From positions 62,001-126,000 of the forward strand of contig NZ_BAABFA010000010.1 in assembly GCF_039540515.1 (NCBI RefSeq): a stretch of 64,000 nt of DNA. The letters are read 5' to 3'. Position 1 is the stretch's first letter. Every line of letters starts with the position of its first letter. This DNA comes from Nemorincola caseinilytica. Lineage in GTDB: Bacteria; Bacteroidota; Bacteroidia; Chitinophagales; Chitinophagaceae. Position numbers and translations under genes: made by a program. Under the pieces are notes generated by a model. The model saw only the letters and a list, made by a program, of their open reading frames with translations, made no database searches and was not told where the DNA came from. This document shows positions 8,387 to 15,601 of the stretch, in pieces.

Positions 8387-9051
8387 CGGTTCGTTCTTTT
8401 GTTCACTATTCGTCCATCCTGCATCATCAGTGTGCGGTCGGTCATTTGTGCCAGTGCATCATTGTGGGTTATCATCACAAAGGTCTGTCCCAGCTTGTCG
8501 CGCAGGTCCACGAACAGCTTGTGTACCAAGTGGGCGTTCTCGCTGTCCAGGTTGCCGGTGGGCTCATCGGCCATCACTACCGCGGGCCTTGTTACCAGCG
8601 CGCGGGCTATGGCCACACGCTGCTGCTCCCCGCCCGATAGTTCCGATGGTTTGTTGCCCAGCCTGTGCGATAGCCCCACTATGCCCAGCATCTCTGTGGC
8701 CTGCTCCATGGCCTCTTTCTTGCTCACACCCTTTATCCACAGGGGTACGCATACATTCTCTATCGCGCTGAACTCCGGCAGCAGATGGTGGAACTGGAAT
8801 ACGAAACCGATATTGGCATTGCGAAATCTCGCCTGCTTTTTTGCGGGCAGTTGCAGCAGGTCGGTGCCGTCTATCAGCACCTTGCCGCTGTCGGGCTTGT
8901 CCAGGCCGCCCAGCAGGTGCAGCAGTGTGCTCTTGCCTGCGCCCGATGGCCCTGTTATAGACACTATCTCGCCCTTTGCCACATCCAGCGACACATTGTT
9001 CACCACCGTAAATGTGGCATACTTTTTGGACAGGTCTTTAGCAGATAACAT
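8383..9051 (-). CDS. LolD/MacB-type ABC transporter ATP-binding protein
   Basis: The 222-residue ATPase has Walker A GPSGAGKST (residues 34-42), the Q-loop in VFQFHHLLPEFSA, signature LSGGEQQRVAIARAL, Walker B VVMADEPTGNLDSEN and the H-loop ITHND. The GLDKPDSGKVLIDG and FQxHHLLPEF features are typical of LolD, the ATPase of lipoprotein release. No permease sits beside it; a LolC/E-like permease is encoded at 39.7-40.9 kb and could be its partner. The ATG is preceded closely by TAACTTGC, a weak -7 match. Confidence 0.88.
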   Translation of the reverse strand: MLSAKDLSKKYATFTVVNNVSLDVAKGEIVSITGPSGAGKSTLLHLLGGLDKPDSGKVLIDGTDLLQLPAKKQARFRNANIGFVFQFHHLLPEFSAIENVCVPLWIKGVSKKEAMEQATEMLGIVGLSHRLGNKPSELSGGEQQRVAIARALVTRPAVVMADEPTGNLDSENAHLVHKLFVDLRDKLGQTFVMITHNDALAQMTDRTLMMQDGRIVNKRTNR

Positions 9052-9168
9052 GGGTACGCAAGTTATCTATTAATTGTAAAGAAAGACAACAATGGCGGGT
9101 ATGCACAGGCTATAAAAACAGCATTTTTTATTCACTAAAATTTGTCTTTTCTTTTTTGTTTTTTCGCT

Positions 9169-9177
9169 TACATTTGC
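9169..9177 (+). promoter_or_regulatory. -7 promoter element TACATTTGC
   Basis: TAnnTTTGC match 32 bases before the DUF2795 gene, followed by an A/T-rich leader. Confidence 0.6.
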
Positions 9178-9209
9178 CAAAAGTCAAATAAAATAAAAAT
9201 CATTATAAT

Positions 9210-9431
9210 ATGTTCTGGACACTTGAACTGGCATCACATCTCGAAGACGCACCGTGGCCTGCCACGAAGGATGAACTGATAGATTACGCCATACGCTCTG
9301 GCGCTCCGCTGGAAGTAGTGGAGAACCTGCAGGAGCTGGACGATGAGGGCGAGATATACGAAGGTATAGAAGACATATGGCCCGACTATCCCACCCAGGA
9401 AGACTTCTTCTTCAACGAAGATGAATATTGA
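9210..9431 (+). CDS. DUF2795 family small acidic protein
   Basis: The 73-residue protein (MFWTLELASHLEDAPWPATK) is very acidic and ends in EDFFFNEDEY. It matches the DUF2795 family, which is highly conserved in Bacteroidota. The core WPATKDELIDYAIRSGAP and the segment ENLQELDDEGEIYEGIEDIW are the recognisable parts. The function is not known. It has its own promoter and is followed at once by an intrinsic terminator, so it is a single-gene transcript. Confidence 0.9.
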   Translation: MFWTLELASHLEDAPWPATKDELIDYAIRSGAPLEVVENLQELDDEGEIYEGIEDIWPDYPTQEDFFFNEDEY

Positions 9432-9455
9432 TGCACAAAGACATTTATTACCTAC

Positions 9456-9482
9456 GACCCGCTTTTGCAGCGGGTCTTTTTA
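9456..9482 (+). terminator. Intrinsic terminator after the DUF2795 gene
   Basis: GACCCGC and GCGGGTC pair around TTTTGCA, then TTTTTATTT. The next start codon lies 17 bases further on. Confidence 0.85.
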
Positions 9483-9498
9483 TTTACCTGCCTGCAAT

Positions 9499-11004
9499 AT
9501 GCGATACTATATAACACTCCTGCTCCTGCACGCAGCCGCCTCGCTGCACGCCCGCCCCGATACCACCTGGAAGACCTACTATGGCCTGCTACATGCCCAT
9601 ACCATGATATGCGATGGCAGCGGTACCCCTGCCGAGGCATATGCCATGGCAAAGGCCGCAGGGCTGCATTTCTTTGCCGTTACACCGCACAACCATATCG
9701 AGGCCGAGTCCGGCGCCAAAGAGCGCAAGGACGGTATACTCATAGCCAAAGACCCTGCCCTCTACGATGGCAATAGCAACATCACCGTCACACGAAAGTG
9801 GAAAGAGAACGGCGCTCCGCGGTCTGAGCAGGTAACACTGGCCCCGCTGCTGAAGGCCGCAAGAGAGGCCACCGATGCGCATTTCGTAGCGCTCTACGGT
9901 CAGGAGTTCTCTACCATATCCAGCGGCAACCATGTCAATGTCCTCGGCACCGATCGCCTGCTCACTACCGGCAATGGCGACTTCCGCCTGCTGCTGCAAG
10001 AGCTGGATAAAAGAAAAAAAACCGACCGAAATATGGCCGTCATTCAGCTCAACCACCCCGATGCAGAGCAAGACCTCTTTCGCCGGGGCGGCTCCCCTTC
10101 CGATCGCAGCAAGATGTTCAACGACTATGGCATAGACCCCGGCGACCTCGGCCCTCACTTCAAGGACTGGGTACAGGCCATGCAGCCATATACGCACCTC
10201 ATAGAGGTGTTCTGTGGCCCTGCGATGGCAGAGCAGCGCCAGCAGCACTACCGCTATACCGATAACGAGAACGATTACTTCTTCTATCTCACCCAGGGCC
10301 TGCACATAAGCCCATCGGCCGGGCAAGACAACCACTACCGCACCTGGGGTACCGTTACCGATGCCCGCACTGGCATAGTGGCCCGCTCGCTCTCCGAGGC
10401 CACCATATACGATGCCCTCCGCCGCAATCGCACCTATGTTACAGAGGACAAGAACCTCCATACTGCCCTCTACATCAATGATAGCCTCATGGGCGCACAG
10501 CTAAAAGCAAAAGAGGGCAGCGACCTCGATATAAGCATACATATACGCGATACCGATGAGCCCACTGCCACTTACGAGATACAGGTATACAGCAGCCCTA
10601 TCCGCCCCCAGCTGTCTACTGCCGCCACGCACCAAAAGGCCGCCAATGGCCTGGTACAGCGCAGCACGGTACGCGGCAATGGCCTGCACAGGATAAAGGG
10701 TGTGCGTGCAAATGCGTTCTCTTCCTTCTGCTATGTAAAGGTGATACAGCAGGATGGCGACCGCTCATGGACCGCCCCGGTATGGATCAATGAAGGAAAT
10801 GTCTCCACCGCTGCGGCCACCTCCACACCGCACACGGCAACAGTACCCGGCGCTGCAAAATATTACTGGACCACATCCTCATCATCACATGTATATCATC
10901 TTGCAGGTTGCTCTGCCGTGCCCAATATCAAGGCCACCAACCTCCGCAGTGGAAACACTCCGCCAGCAGGCCGCACACAGCACCAGTGCGATGTAAGGAA
11001 GTAA
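9499..11004 (+). CDS. Exported PHP-domain (CehA/McbA-like) hydrolase with Ada-like C-terminus
   Basis: The 501-residue protein starts with a signal peptide (MRYYITLLLLHAAASLHA). A PHP metallohydrolase domain follows: LLHAHTMICDGSGTPAEAY and VTPHNH supply His/Asp metal ligands, as do YGQEFSTISSGNHVNVLG and NHPDA further on. The last 50 residues (YYWTTSSSSHVYHLAGCSAV ending in QHQCDVRK) look like an Ada-type zinc-binding module. CehA/McbA relatives are phosphoesterase-like; the substrate is unknown. The frame is open from 9421, but that start lies before the upstream terminator and lacks a signal peptide, so 9499 was chosen. Confidence 0.78.
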   Translation: MRYYITLLLLHAAASLHARPDTTWKTYYGLLHAHTMICDGSGTPAEAYAMAKAAGLHFFAVTPHNHIEAESGAKERKDGILIAKDPALYDGNSNITVTRKWKENGAPRSEQVTLAPLLKAAREATDAHFVALYGQEFSTISSGNHVNVLGTDRLLTTGNGDFRLLLQELDKRKKTDRNMAVIQLNHPDAEQDLFRRGGSPSDRSKMFNDYGIDPGDLGPHFKDWVQAMQPYTHLIEVFCGPAMAEQRQQHYRYTDNENDYFFYLTQGLHISPSAGQDNHYRTWGTVTDARTGIVARSLSEATIYDALRRNRTYVTEDKNLHTALYINDSLMGAQLKAKEGSDLDISIHIRDTDEPTATYEIQVYSSPIRPQLSTAATHQKAANGLVQRSTVRGNGLHRIKGVRANAFSSFCYVKVIQQDGDRSWTAPVWINEGNVSTAAATSTPHTATVPGAAKYYWTTSSSSHVYHLAGCSAVPNIKATNLRSGNTPPAGRTQHQCDVRK

Positions 11005-11033
11005 TACCTATGATACATAGAACATCTATAGCA

Positions 11034-11090
11034 CCACCCTCCCCTTGGGGGAGGCCTGCCTGCCGGTAGGCAGGGATGGGGTGGGGCTTT
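11034..11090. repeat. Composite palindromic repeat (families A and B)
   Basis: The family A arms CACCCTCCCCTTGGGGGAGG and GGGATGGGGTGGGGC enclose the family B palindrome CCTGCCTGCCGGTAGGCAGG. The element fills the gap between the convergent PHP gene and uppP and may act as a terminator. Confidence 0.7.
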
Positions 11091-11910
11091 ATCCCTTTAT
11101 ATACCCCGCATACATCAGCCCGAAGATGATGATAGCCGCCACTATGCGGTACACGCCAAAGGCGCGCAGGCTGTTCTTTTGCAGAAAGCCTATAAAGGTC
11201 TTTATAGCTACCAGGGCCACCACAAAGGCTATTATGTTGCCCACGCCCAGCATGGCCAGGTTGTCCTTGTCCTTCAGTAGTTCGGGATGCTCTTTGGTAG
11301 CTTTCAGCAGCTTGTACCCTGTGGCCGCCATCATGGTAGGCACCGCCAGGAAGAACGAGAACTCTGCCGCGAACCTCCGAGTGAGCCCCTGTTGCATGCC
11401 GCCTATTATGGTGGCTGCGCTGCGGCTGGTGCCCGGTATCATGGCCAGTACCTGCCACATACCTATCATAAAACCTTTCTTATAGCTCAGCTCACCATCG
11501 TTCTCTATGCGGTTCTTGGCAGAGAAAAGGTTGTCTACAAAAAGCAGCACTATGCCACCCAGCAGCAGCGCCACGGCCACTGTAGCAGGGCTTTCCAGCA
11601 GCTCATCTATCTTTTTCGAGAACAGGAAACCAAAGGCCAGCGCGGGAAATACCGCCACTATCAGTTTGAAGTACAGGTCCAGCCGCTTTATGTCGAAGAA
11701 TTTCCTCCAGTACAGCGTCACTACCGATAGTATGGCCCCCAGCTGTATGCACACCTCAAAAAGCCTTGCGAACTCACGCTCGCTTTCCGTGGGTGTCTTG
11801 CCATGGTTCATTATGGCGTCGGTTATTATCATATGTCCTGTAGACGATATGGGCAAAAATTCGGTCACACCTTCTACTATGCTAAGGATAATGGTATCGA
11901 GCCAGGTCAT
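11089..11910 (-). CDS. uppP: Undecaprenyl-diphosphatase UppP (BacA)
   Basis: This 273-residue integral membrane enzyme carries both signature loops: EGVTEFLPISSTGH (residues 14-27) and PGTSRSAATI (after the middle helices). It removes a phosphate from undecaprenyl diphosphate so the lipid carrier can be reused for peptidoglycan and other cell-wall polymers, and excess confers bacitracin resistance. Its start lies three bases after the queE stop, so the two are probably one transcript. That pairing has no obvious metabolic logic. Confidence 0.95.
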   Translation of the reverse strand: MTWLDTIILSIVEGVTEFLPISSTGHMIITDAIMNHGKTPTESEREFARLFEVCIQLGAILSVVTLYWRKFFDIKRLDLYFKLIVAVFPALAFGFLFSKKIDELLESPATVAVALLLGGIVLLFVDNLFSAKNRIENDGELSYKKGFMIGMWQVLAMIPGTSRSAATIIGGMQQGLTRRFAAEFSFFLAVPTMMAATGYKLLKATKEHPELLKDKDNLAMLGVGNIIAFVVALVAIKTFIGFLQKNSLRAFGVYRIVAAIIIFGLMYAGYIKG

Positions 11911-11913
11911 GCG

Positions 11914-12507
11914 TTATGGTATGTTGATGTATTTATGGGTCTGTAAAGACAACTGCCACCTCGGGTGCAGCTTTATATGATCTGTCAGTAGCGGGGTTAT
12001 CGCATCGCGCTTGCTCCACTCAGGCTGTAGGTACAGCCTGCATTCCGGCCGCACCTTTGCTGCATGCTGCTCGGCCCATTCCAGGTCGCTGCGGTGGTAT
12101 ACCACCACCTTCAGCTCATCGGCCTTCGCCAGGCATTCATCCAGCGGCGCTTTGAACTTCTTCGGCGATAGTGTCACAAAGTCCACATCACCCCTCAGCG
12201 GGTGCGCCCCCGATGTCTCTATATGCACCCTGAAGCCCGCCTCGTGCAGTACATCGCACAGGGGTGCCAGGTCGTGCATGGCCGGCTCACCGCCGGTTAT
12301 CACCGCTATACGGCCCTCGTGTGCAGCGGCTATCTGCGCTATCTCCACATTGGTCATCAGCGGGTGCGCGGCCGCATCCCAGCTTTCCTTCACATCGCAC
12401 CACACACAGCCCACATCGCACCCGCCCAGGCGAATGAAGTATGCGGCATTACCCGTATACAGCCCTTCGCCCTGCAGGGTATAGAAGTGCTCCATCACCG
12501 GGTACAT
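11914..12507 (-). CDS. queE: 7-carboxy-7-deazaguanine synthase QueE
   Basis: The radical-SAM protein (197 residues from this start) begins MYPVMEHFYTLQGEG. Its iron-sulfur motif is Cys30-x3-Cys34-x2-Cys37 (GGCDVGCVWCDVK), followed by VITGGEPAMHDLAPL and the SAM-binding region. It rearranges 6-carboxytetrahydropterin to 7-carboxy-7-deazaguanine for queuosine. A start at 12576 is possible, but a -7 element at 12549-12557 would then lie inside the gene, and family members begin at MYPV, so 12507 was chosen. uppP follows. Confidence 0.93.
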   Translation of the reverse strand: MYPVMEHFYTLQGEGLYTGNAAYFIRLGGCDVGCVWCDVKESWDAAAHPLMTNVEIAQIAAAHEGRIAVITGGEPAMHDLAPLCDVLHEAGFRVHIETSGAHPLRGDVDFVTLSPKKFKAPLDECLAKADELKVVVYHRSDLEWAEQHAAKVRPECRLYLQPEWSKRDAITPLLTDHIKLHPRWQLSLQTHKYINIP

Positions 12508-12548
12508 CACTATATGTGGTTCGTGGCTCAAAACGTGGCTTATATCGC

Positions 12549-12557
12549 GCAAAGGTA
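12549..12557 (-). promoter_or_regulatory. -7 promoter element TACCTTTGC for queE-uppP
   Basis: A leftward TAnnTTTGC match about 41 bases before the chosen queE start, which supports that start over 12576. Confidence 0.65.
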
Positions 12558-12614
12558 TACAATGCAGCATTGTCATGCCGCATCACCTGTGTTTCTCTAT
12601 GCTGGTATGGGGTT

Positions 12615-13502
12615 CTATGCAGGTACCGTCTCCTTCATTTTGGCGGCCAGCAGGGTGTTCTTCATCAGCCCGCATATGGTCATCAGGCCCACACCCTTGG
12701 GTACGGGTGTTATGTAGCTGCACAGTGGCGCCACATTGTCAAAGTCCACATCGCCTACCAGCCGGCTGCCGCTCTTCCTGGTGGGGTCGTCTATGCGGTT
12801 TATGCCCACGTCTATCACTATAGCGCCGGGCTTTACCATCTCGGCGGTCACATAGCGGGGCCTGCCTATGGCGGCCACTATTATATCGGCCTGCAGGGTC
12901 AGTTCCTTCAGGTTGCGTGTACGCGAGTGGCACATGGTCACCGTGGCATTGCCGGGGTTGGTAGCGCGGCTCATCAGTATGGTCATAGGGGTGCCCACTA
13001 TATTGCTGCGGCCTATCACTACGCAGTGCATACCTGCGGTATTTATCTTGTAGTACTCCAGCATCAGCATGATGCCATATGGCGTGGCAGGCAGAAAGGT
13101 AGGCTGTCCCAGCAGCATCCGCCCCTGCGATATAGGGTGGAACCCATCCACATCCTTTCCCGGGTGTATGGCATTGATAACAGAGTCGGGCGATATATGG
13201 TCGGGCAGAGGCAGTTGCACCAGTATGCCGTCTATGGCAGCATCGTGGTTCAGGCGTTCTACCTCGGCTATCAGTGCTGCCTCCGTTATGTCGGCGGGCA
13301 GGCGCAGCAGGGTAGAGTCGAAACCCAGCTCTTCACAGTGTTTCACCTTAGAGCCCACATAGGCCTCGCTGGCAGGGTTGTTACCTACCAGTATGGCCGC
13401 CAGGTGCGGTTTCTTGCCGCCTGCGGCCTGCCATTTCTGTACTTCCTGTTTTATCTGCTCCTTTATATGGCCGGAGACCAGCACACCATCCAGTAGTTGC
13501 AT
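12615..13502 (-). CDS. folD: Bifunctional methylenetetrahydrofolate dehydrogenase/cyclohydrolase FolD
   Basis: The 295-residue protein matches FolD over its whole length. It has the catalytic Tyr and Lys in AYVGSKVKHCEELG, ILVQLPLPDHI, GKDVDGFHPISQGRMLLG, and the nucleotide-binding loop VVIGRSNIVGTPM. The C-terminal signature is ITPVPKGVGLMT, a slight variant of the usual PGGVGPMT. It interconverts methylene-, methenyl- and formyl-tetrahydrofolate in the cytoplasm. It is divergent in content from queE and appears to be a single-gene unit. Confidence 0.95.
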   Translation of the reverse strand: MQLLDGVLVSGHIKEQIKQEVQKWQAAGGKKPHLAAILVGNNPASEAYVGSKVKHCEELGFDSTLLRLPADITEAALIAEVERLNHDAAIDGILVQLPLPDHISPDSVINAIHPGKDVDGFHPISQGRMLLGQPTFLPATPYGIMLMLEYYKINTAGMHCVVIGRSNIVGTPMTILMSRATNPGNATVTMCHSRTRNLKELTLQADIIVAAIGRPRYVTAEMVKPGAIVIDVGINRIDDPTRKSGSRLVGDVDFDNVAPLCSYITPVPKGVGLMTICGLMKNTLLAAKMKETVPA

Positions 13503-13570
13503 ACAGCGGGATATTTACGATGAAGGTAATAAAAAACATGCTCCCTGTATACAAAAAGCCCGCTATCAGG

Positions 13571-13604
13571 CCATCTCCTCCCCTCGGGGGAGGTCGGGAG
13601 GGGC
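13571..13604. repeat. Palindromic intergenic repeat (family A)
   Basis: CTCCTCCCCTCGGGGGAGG then TCGGGAGGGGCT, nearly identical to the copy at 19719-19752. It abuts the end of the broken lipoprotein gene. Confidence 0.8.
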
Positions 13605-14014
13605 TACTGCCTTACATACCATTCCGCCATACCATCCACTCTTACGTCTTGCGACAGTACTAGTGTGTCATGTGCATACGATATCTCATAGGTCATATTG
13701 TTGCTTGCTATGGTCACAAAGTCTGCGGTGGTGTTCTTTATTTAAGAGGGACCCGTAAAAAGGGTATAGGTAGTAGTAGTGATATTGCCGTCAAATGTGT
13801 AGTAGCACCTGCTGCCGCTGGCAAATTCATAGCTCTGTGAGTGTCCCCACTCGTCGGCGGTCATATCCAGGCCGGCGATGCCGCCCGTTATACGCACCAG
13901 CTTCCATTTACCCCGTATAGATGTACTCGTTCCGGGCTCCGTTGTGGTCTTTCGGCAGCTTATGGTCATCATCACCGATAGGGCGGCCATAAGCCATATG
14001 GTAGTTATCCTCAT
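13604..14014 (-). pseudogene. Lipocalin-like lipoprotein gene interrupted by an in-frame stop
   Basis: The gene opens with a lipoprotein signal (MRITTIWLMAALSVMMTISC) and reads GKWKLVRITGGIAGLDMTADEW, parallel to the intact neighbour at 14147-14599. At 13742-13744 there is a TAA after TLFTGPS, at the position of Tyr in the neighbour (YKAPSYTK). In the same frame, translation would continue as IKNTTADFVTIASN and YAHDTLVLSQDVR to WYVRQ and a TAG at 13604-13606, matching the neighbour's DFVTIKGG, FAHDTLVLSWDVR and WYVKE. A single base change therefore explains the interruption. A truncated 90-residue product may still be made. Confidence 0.75.
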
Positions 14015-14094
14015 GTCTGATATGGTTTTGGTAAAATTATATAGACACGCAAATACTCACAAATGTTGCACCCGTGCAAAAGATACCCACACTC

Positions 14095-14140
14095 CATCTC
14101 CTACCCCTCGGGGGAGTCTGCAGGGTCGGGGGGAACTGCT
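14095..14140. repeat. Degenerate family A palindromic repeat
   Basis: CTCCTACCCCTCGGGGGAGT, then a longer spacer, then GGGTCGGGGGGAACTGCT. It lies between the two related lipoprotein genes. Confidence 0.6.
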
Positions 14141-14146
14141 GAAGGC

Positions 14147-14599
14147 CTACTCCTTTACATACCAGTCCACCGTACCATCCATGCGCACATCCCACGATAG
14201 TACCAGTGTGTCATGGGCAAAGTAGTACTCATATGTTTCTCCACCCTTTATGGTCACAAAATCGCCATCGGTCCCCTTGGTATAAGACGGGGCCTTGTAA
14301 CGTGTATAAATAGTATTGGTCACATTGTCATTCACCGTCAGCACACATTTATCTGTCGCCCCGAACTCATAGGTCTGTATCAGGCCCTGCTCTTCGGCGC
14401 TCATGTCCACTCCCCTCAGGCCGCCTGTGGTGCGCACCAGCCGCCATTTACCCTGTATGGGGTTGTCATTCACCTGTATGGCGGTACCCGCTGCCGGTTC
14501 GGTCTGTACATCAGCGGTCATGGGCGATGGTCCCAGGTCGGTCTTCCGGCAGGCGGGCAGCGCCAGCGCTGCTGCCAGTATCAGTATCATCGTTTTCAT
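14147..14599 (-). CDS. Lipocalin-like lipoprotein
   Basis: The 150-residue protein has a lipoprotein signal ending ALALPAC (Cys17) and a small beta-rich domain starting IQGKWRLVRTTGGLRGVD, which resembles the lipocalin-like (DUF4488/DUF4923-type) lipoproteins of Bacteroidota. The ending is DTLVLSWDVRMDGTVDWYVK. It should sit in the outer membrane or periplasm by its lipid anchor. The function is unknown. The gene downstream is a broken paralogue, so the pair arose by tandem duplication. Confidence 0.75.
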   Translation of the reverse strand: MKTMILILAAALALPACRKTDLGPSPMTADVQTEPAAGTAIQVNDNPIQGKWRLVRTTGGLRGVDMSAEEQGLIQTYEFGATDKCVLTVNDNVTNTIYTRYKAPSYTKGTDGDFVTIKGGETYEYYFAHDTLVLSWDVRMDGTVDWYVKE

Positions 14600-14693
14600 G
14601 GTAGTGCGTTTTTAGGTCCATAATATAATAGGCATATCATGTCGCACAAATGTTGTACCACGCCACCTCTTTTACCACATTTTTCACACTACT

Positions 14694-15164
14694 TTAGAAC
14701 CACCTCACCCATGGCCTGCTTACCAGCGGCGAGAATGCCCATGGCACCGAAGACAGTATCACCAGCAGCGCTACCGTATACCATATGGCCACTGTTCTGT
14801 GTTTCTCATTATCGGTGGTCTTTCGTTTGGCCTTGGCCGATCCTATGGTCAGTATCGTTATTCCCACCAGCATCATCAGGCTGTGCTCCATCCCAAAGAA
14901 GCGTATCTGCCTGTCATGCACCGCCTTACCAAAGTCGCCCAGGAAGTATTTTATCAGCGGACTGATGAAATACAACGATATACCTATCAGCAATTGTATA
15001 TGTGCTATGGTGGCCGTTATATGTCTTATACTGTTATCCGTCCGGCTAAAGAGCTTTTTACCCTTCCACCCCCTGTATGCGCGGTAGAGCGATAGCGCTA
15101 TGCTGCCCAGTACCAGCCAGCGGAAACAAGAATGAAATACCAGCAACGGATAATATGCGCCCAT
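14694..15164 (-). CDS. Four-helix membrane protein, possible cytochrome b-like
   Basis: The 156-residue protein has about four membrane helices with histidines near their ends (LLVFHSCFRWLVL, SIRHITATIAHIQLLIG, FFGMEHSLMMLVGITIL, KHRTVAIWYTVALL). Similar Bacteroidota proteins are sometimes labelled cytochrome B, and the paired histidines could hold haem. That is inference from pattern only. It stands alone, with a weak -7-like TAACATTGC upstream. Confidence 0.6.
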   Translation of the reverse strand: MGAYYPLLVFHSCFRWLVLGSIALSLYRAYRGWKGKKLFSRTDNSIRHITATIAHIQLLIGISLYFISPLIKYFLGDFGKAVHDRQIRFFGMEHSLMMLVGITILTIGSAKAKRKTTDNEKHRTVAIWYTVALLVILSSVPWAFSPLVSRPWVRWF

Positions 15165-15514
15165 GGTGTCGTCTGTTTGCAGGGAGCAATGTTACACTGC
15201 CTTCGGCCATATCCACCTATCTGTCGTATCACATTTGTGCAATATTTTCCGCAGGCGGCCGCATACATATATGATCTTGTAGCAGAATATCCGGGTCTGA
15301 ACTCCCCCGGTTGCAACCGGTAGCTAATACCACGACCCCACACATGTCACGACCCCACACATGTCTTGTTTCATATATAAACTCGTATGGCCACACGAAC
15401 GGAGGCCCAACGAAAAAATACCGCCCTAAAAGATGGCGGGAATGGATCTTTCGGCTATTTTAACGAAAATTTTGGCAAAGGTCGGATAAGGCTTTATTTT
15501 TTTATATTAAATCC

Positions 15515-15523
15515 TATCTTTGC
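15515..15523 (+). promoter_or_regulatory. -7 promoter element TATCTTTGC for secDF
   Basis: A strong TAnnTTTGC match giving a leader of about 75 bases before the ATG at 15602. Confidence 0.7.
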
Positions 15524-15534
15524 ACCCCTTACAG

Positions 15535-15559
15535 GACAGGGGTAACCTATGTCCCTGTC
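15535..15559 (+). promoter_or_regulatory. Stem-loop in the secDF leader
   Basis: GACAGGG (15535-15541) pairs perfectly with CCCTGTC (15553-15559) around an 11-base loop, just after the predicted transcription start. It could protect the mRNA or tune expression; it has no T-run and is not a terminator. Confidence 0.45.
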
Positions 15560-15601
15560 TGTGCTTTTAAAATTTATTATATATAATTTCAAGAACAACC
15601 T

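Larger units (their letters stand above)
15165..15601. other. 437-bp gap: short tandem repeat and secDF control region
   Basis: No coding signal was seen. It holds two adjacent copies of CACGACCCCACACATGT (15331-15347 and 15348-15364), a small hairpin CCGCC/GGCGG near 15422-15440, the secDF -7 element, and a stem-loop in the secDF leader. Confidence 0.6.

Noticed and set aside
9421..9498. Longer start for the PHP hydrolase
   Set aside because: It would overlap the end of the DUF2795 gene and its terminator, and it hides the signal peptide at 9499.
12441..13496. 351-codon open frame opposite folD
   Set aside because: It covers folD and part of queE on the other strand, with no motif; a shadow frame.
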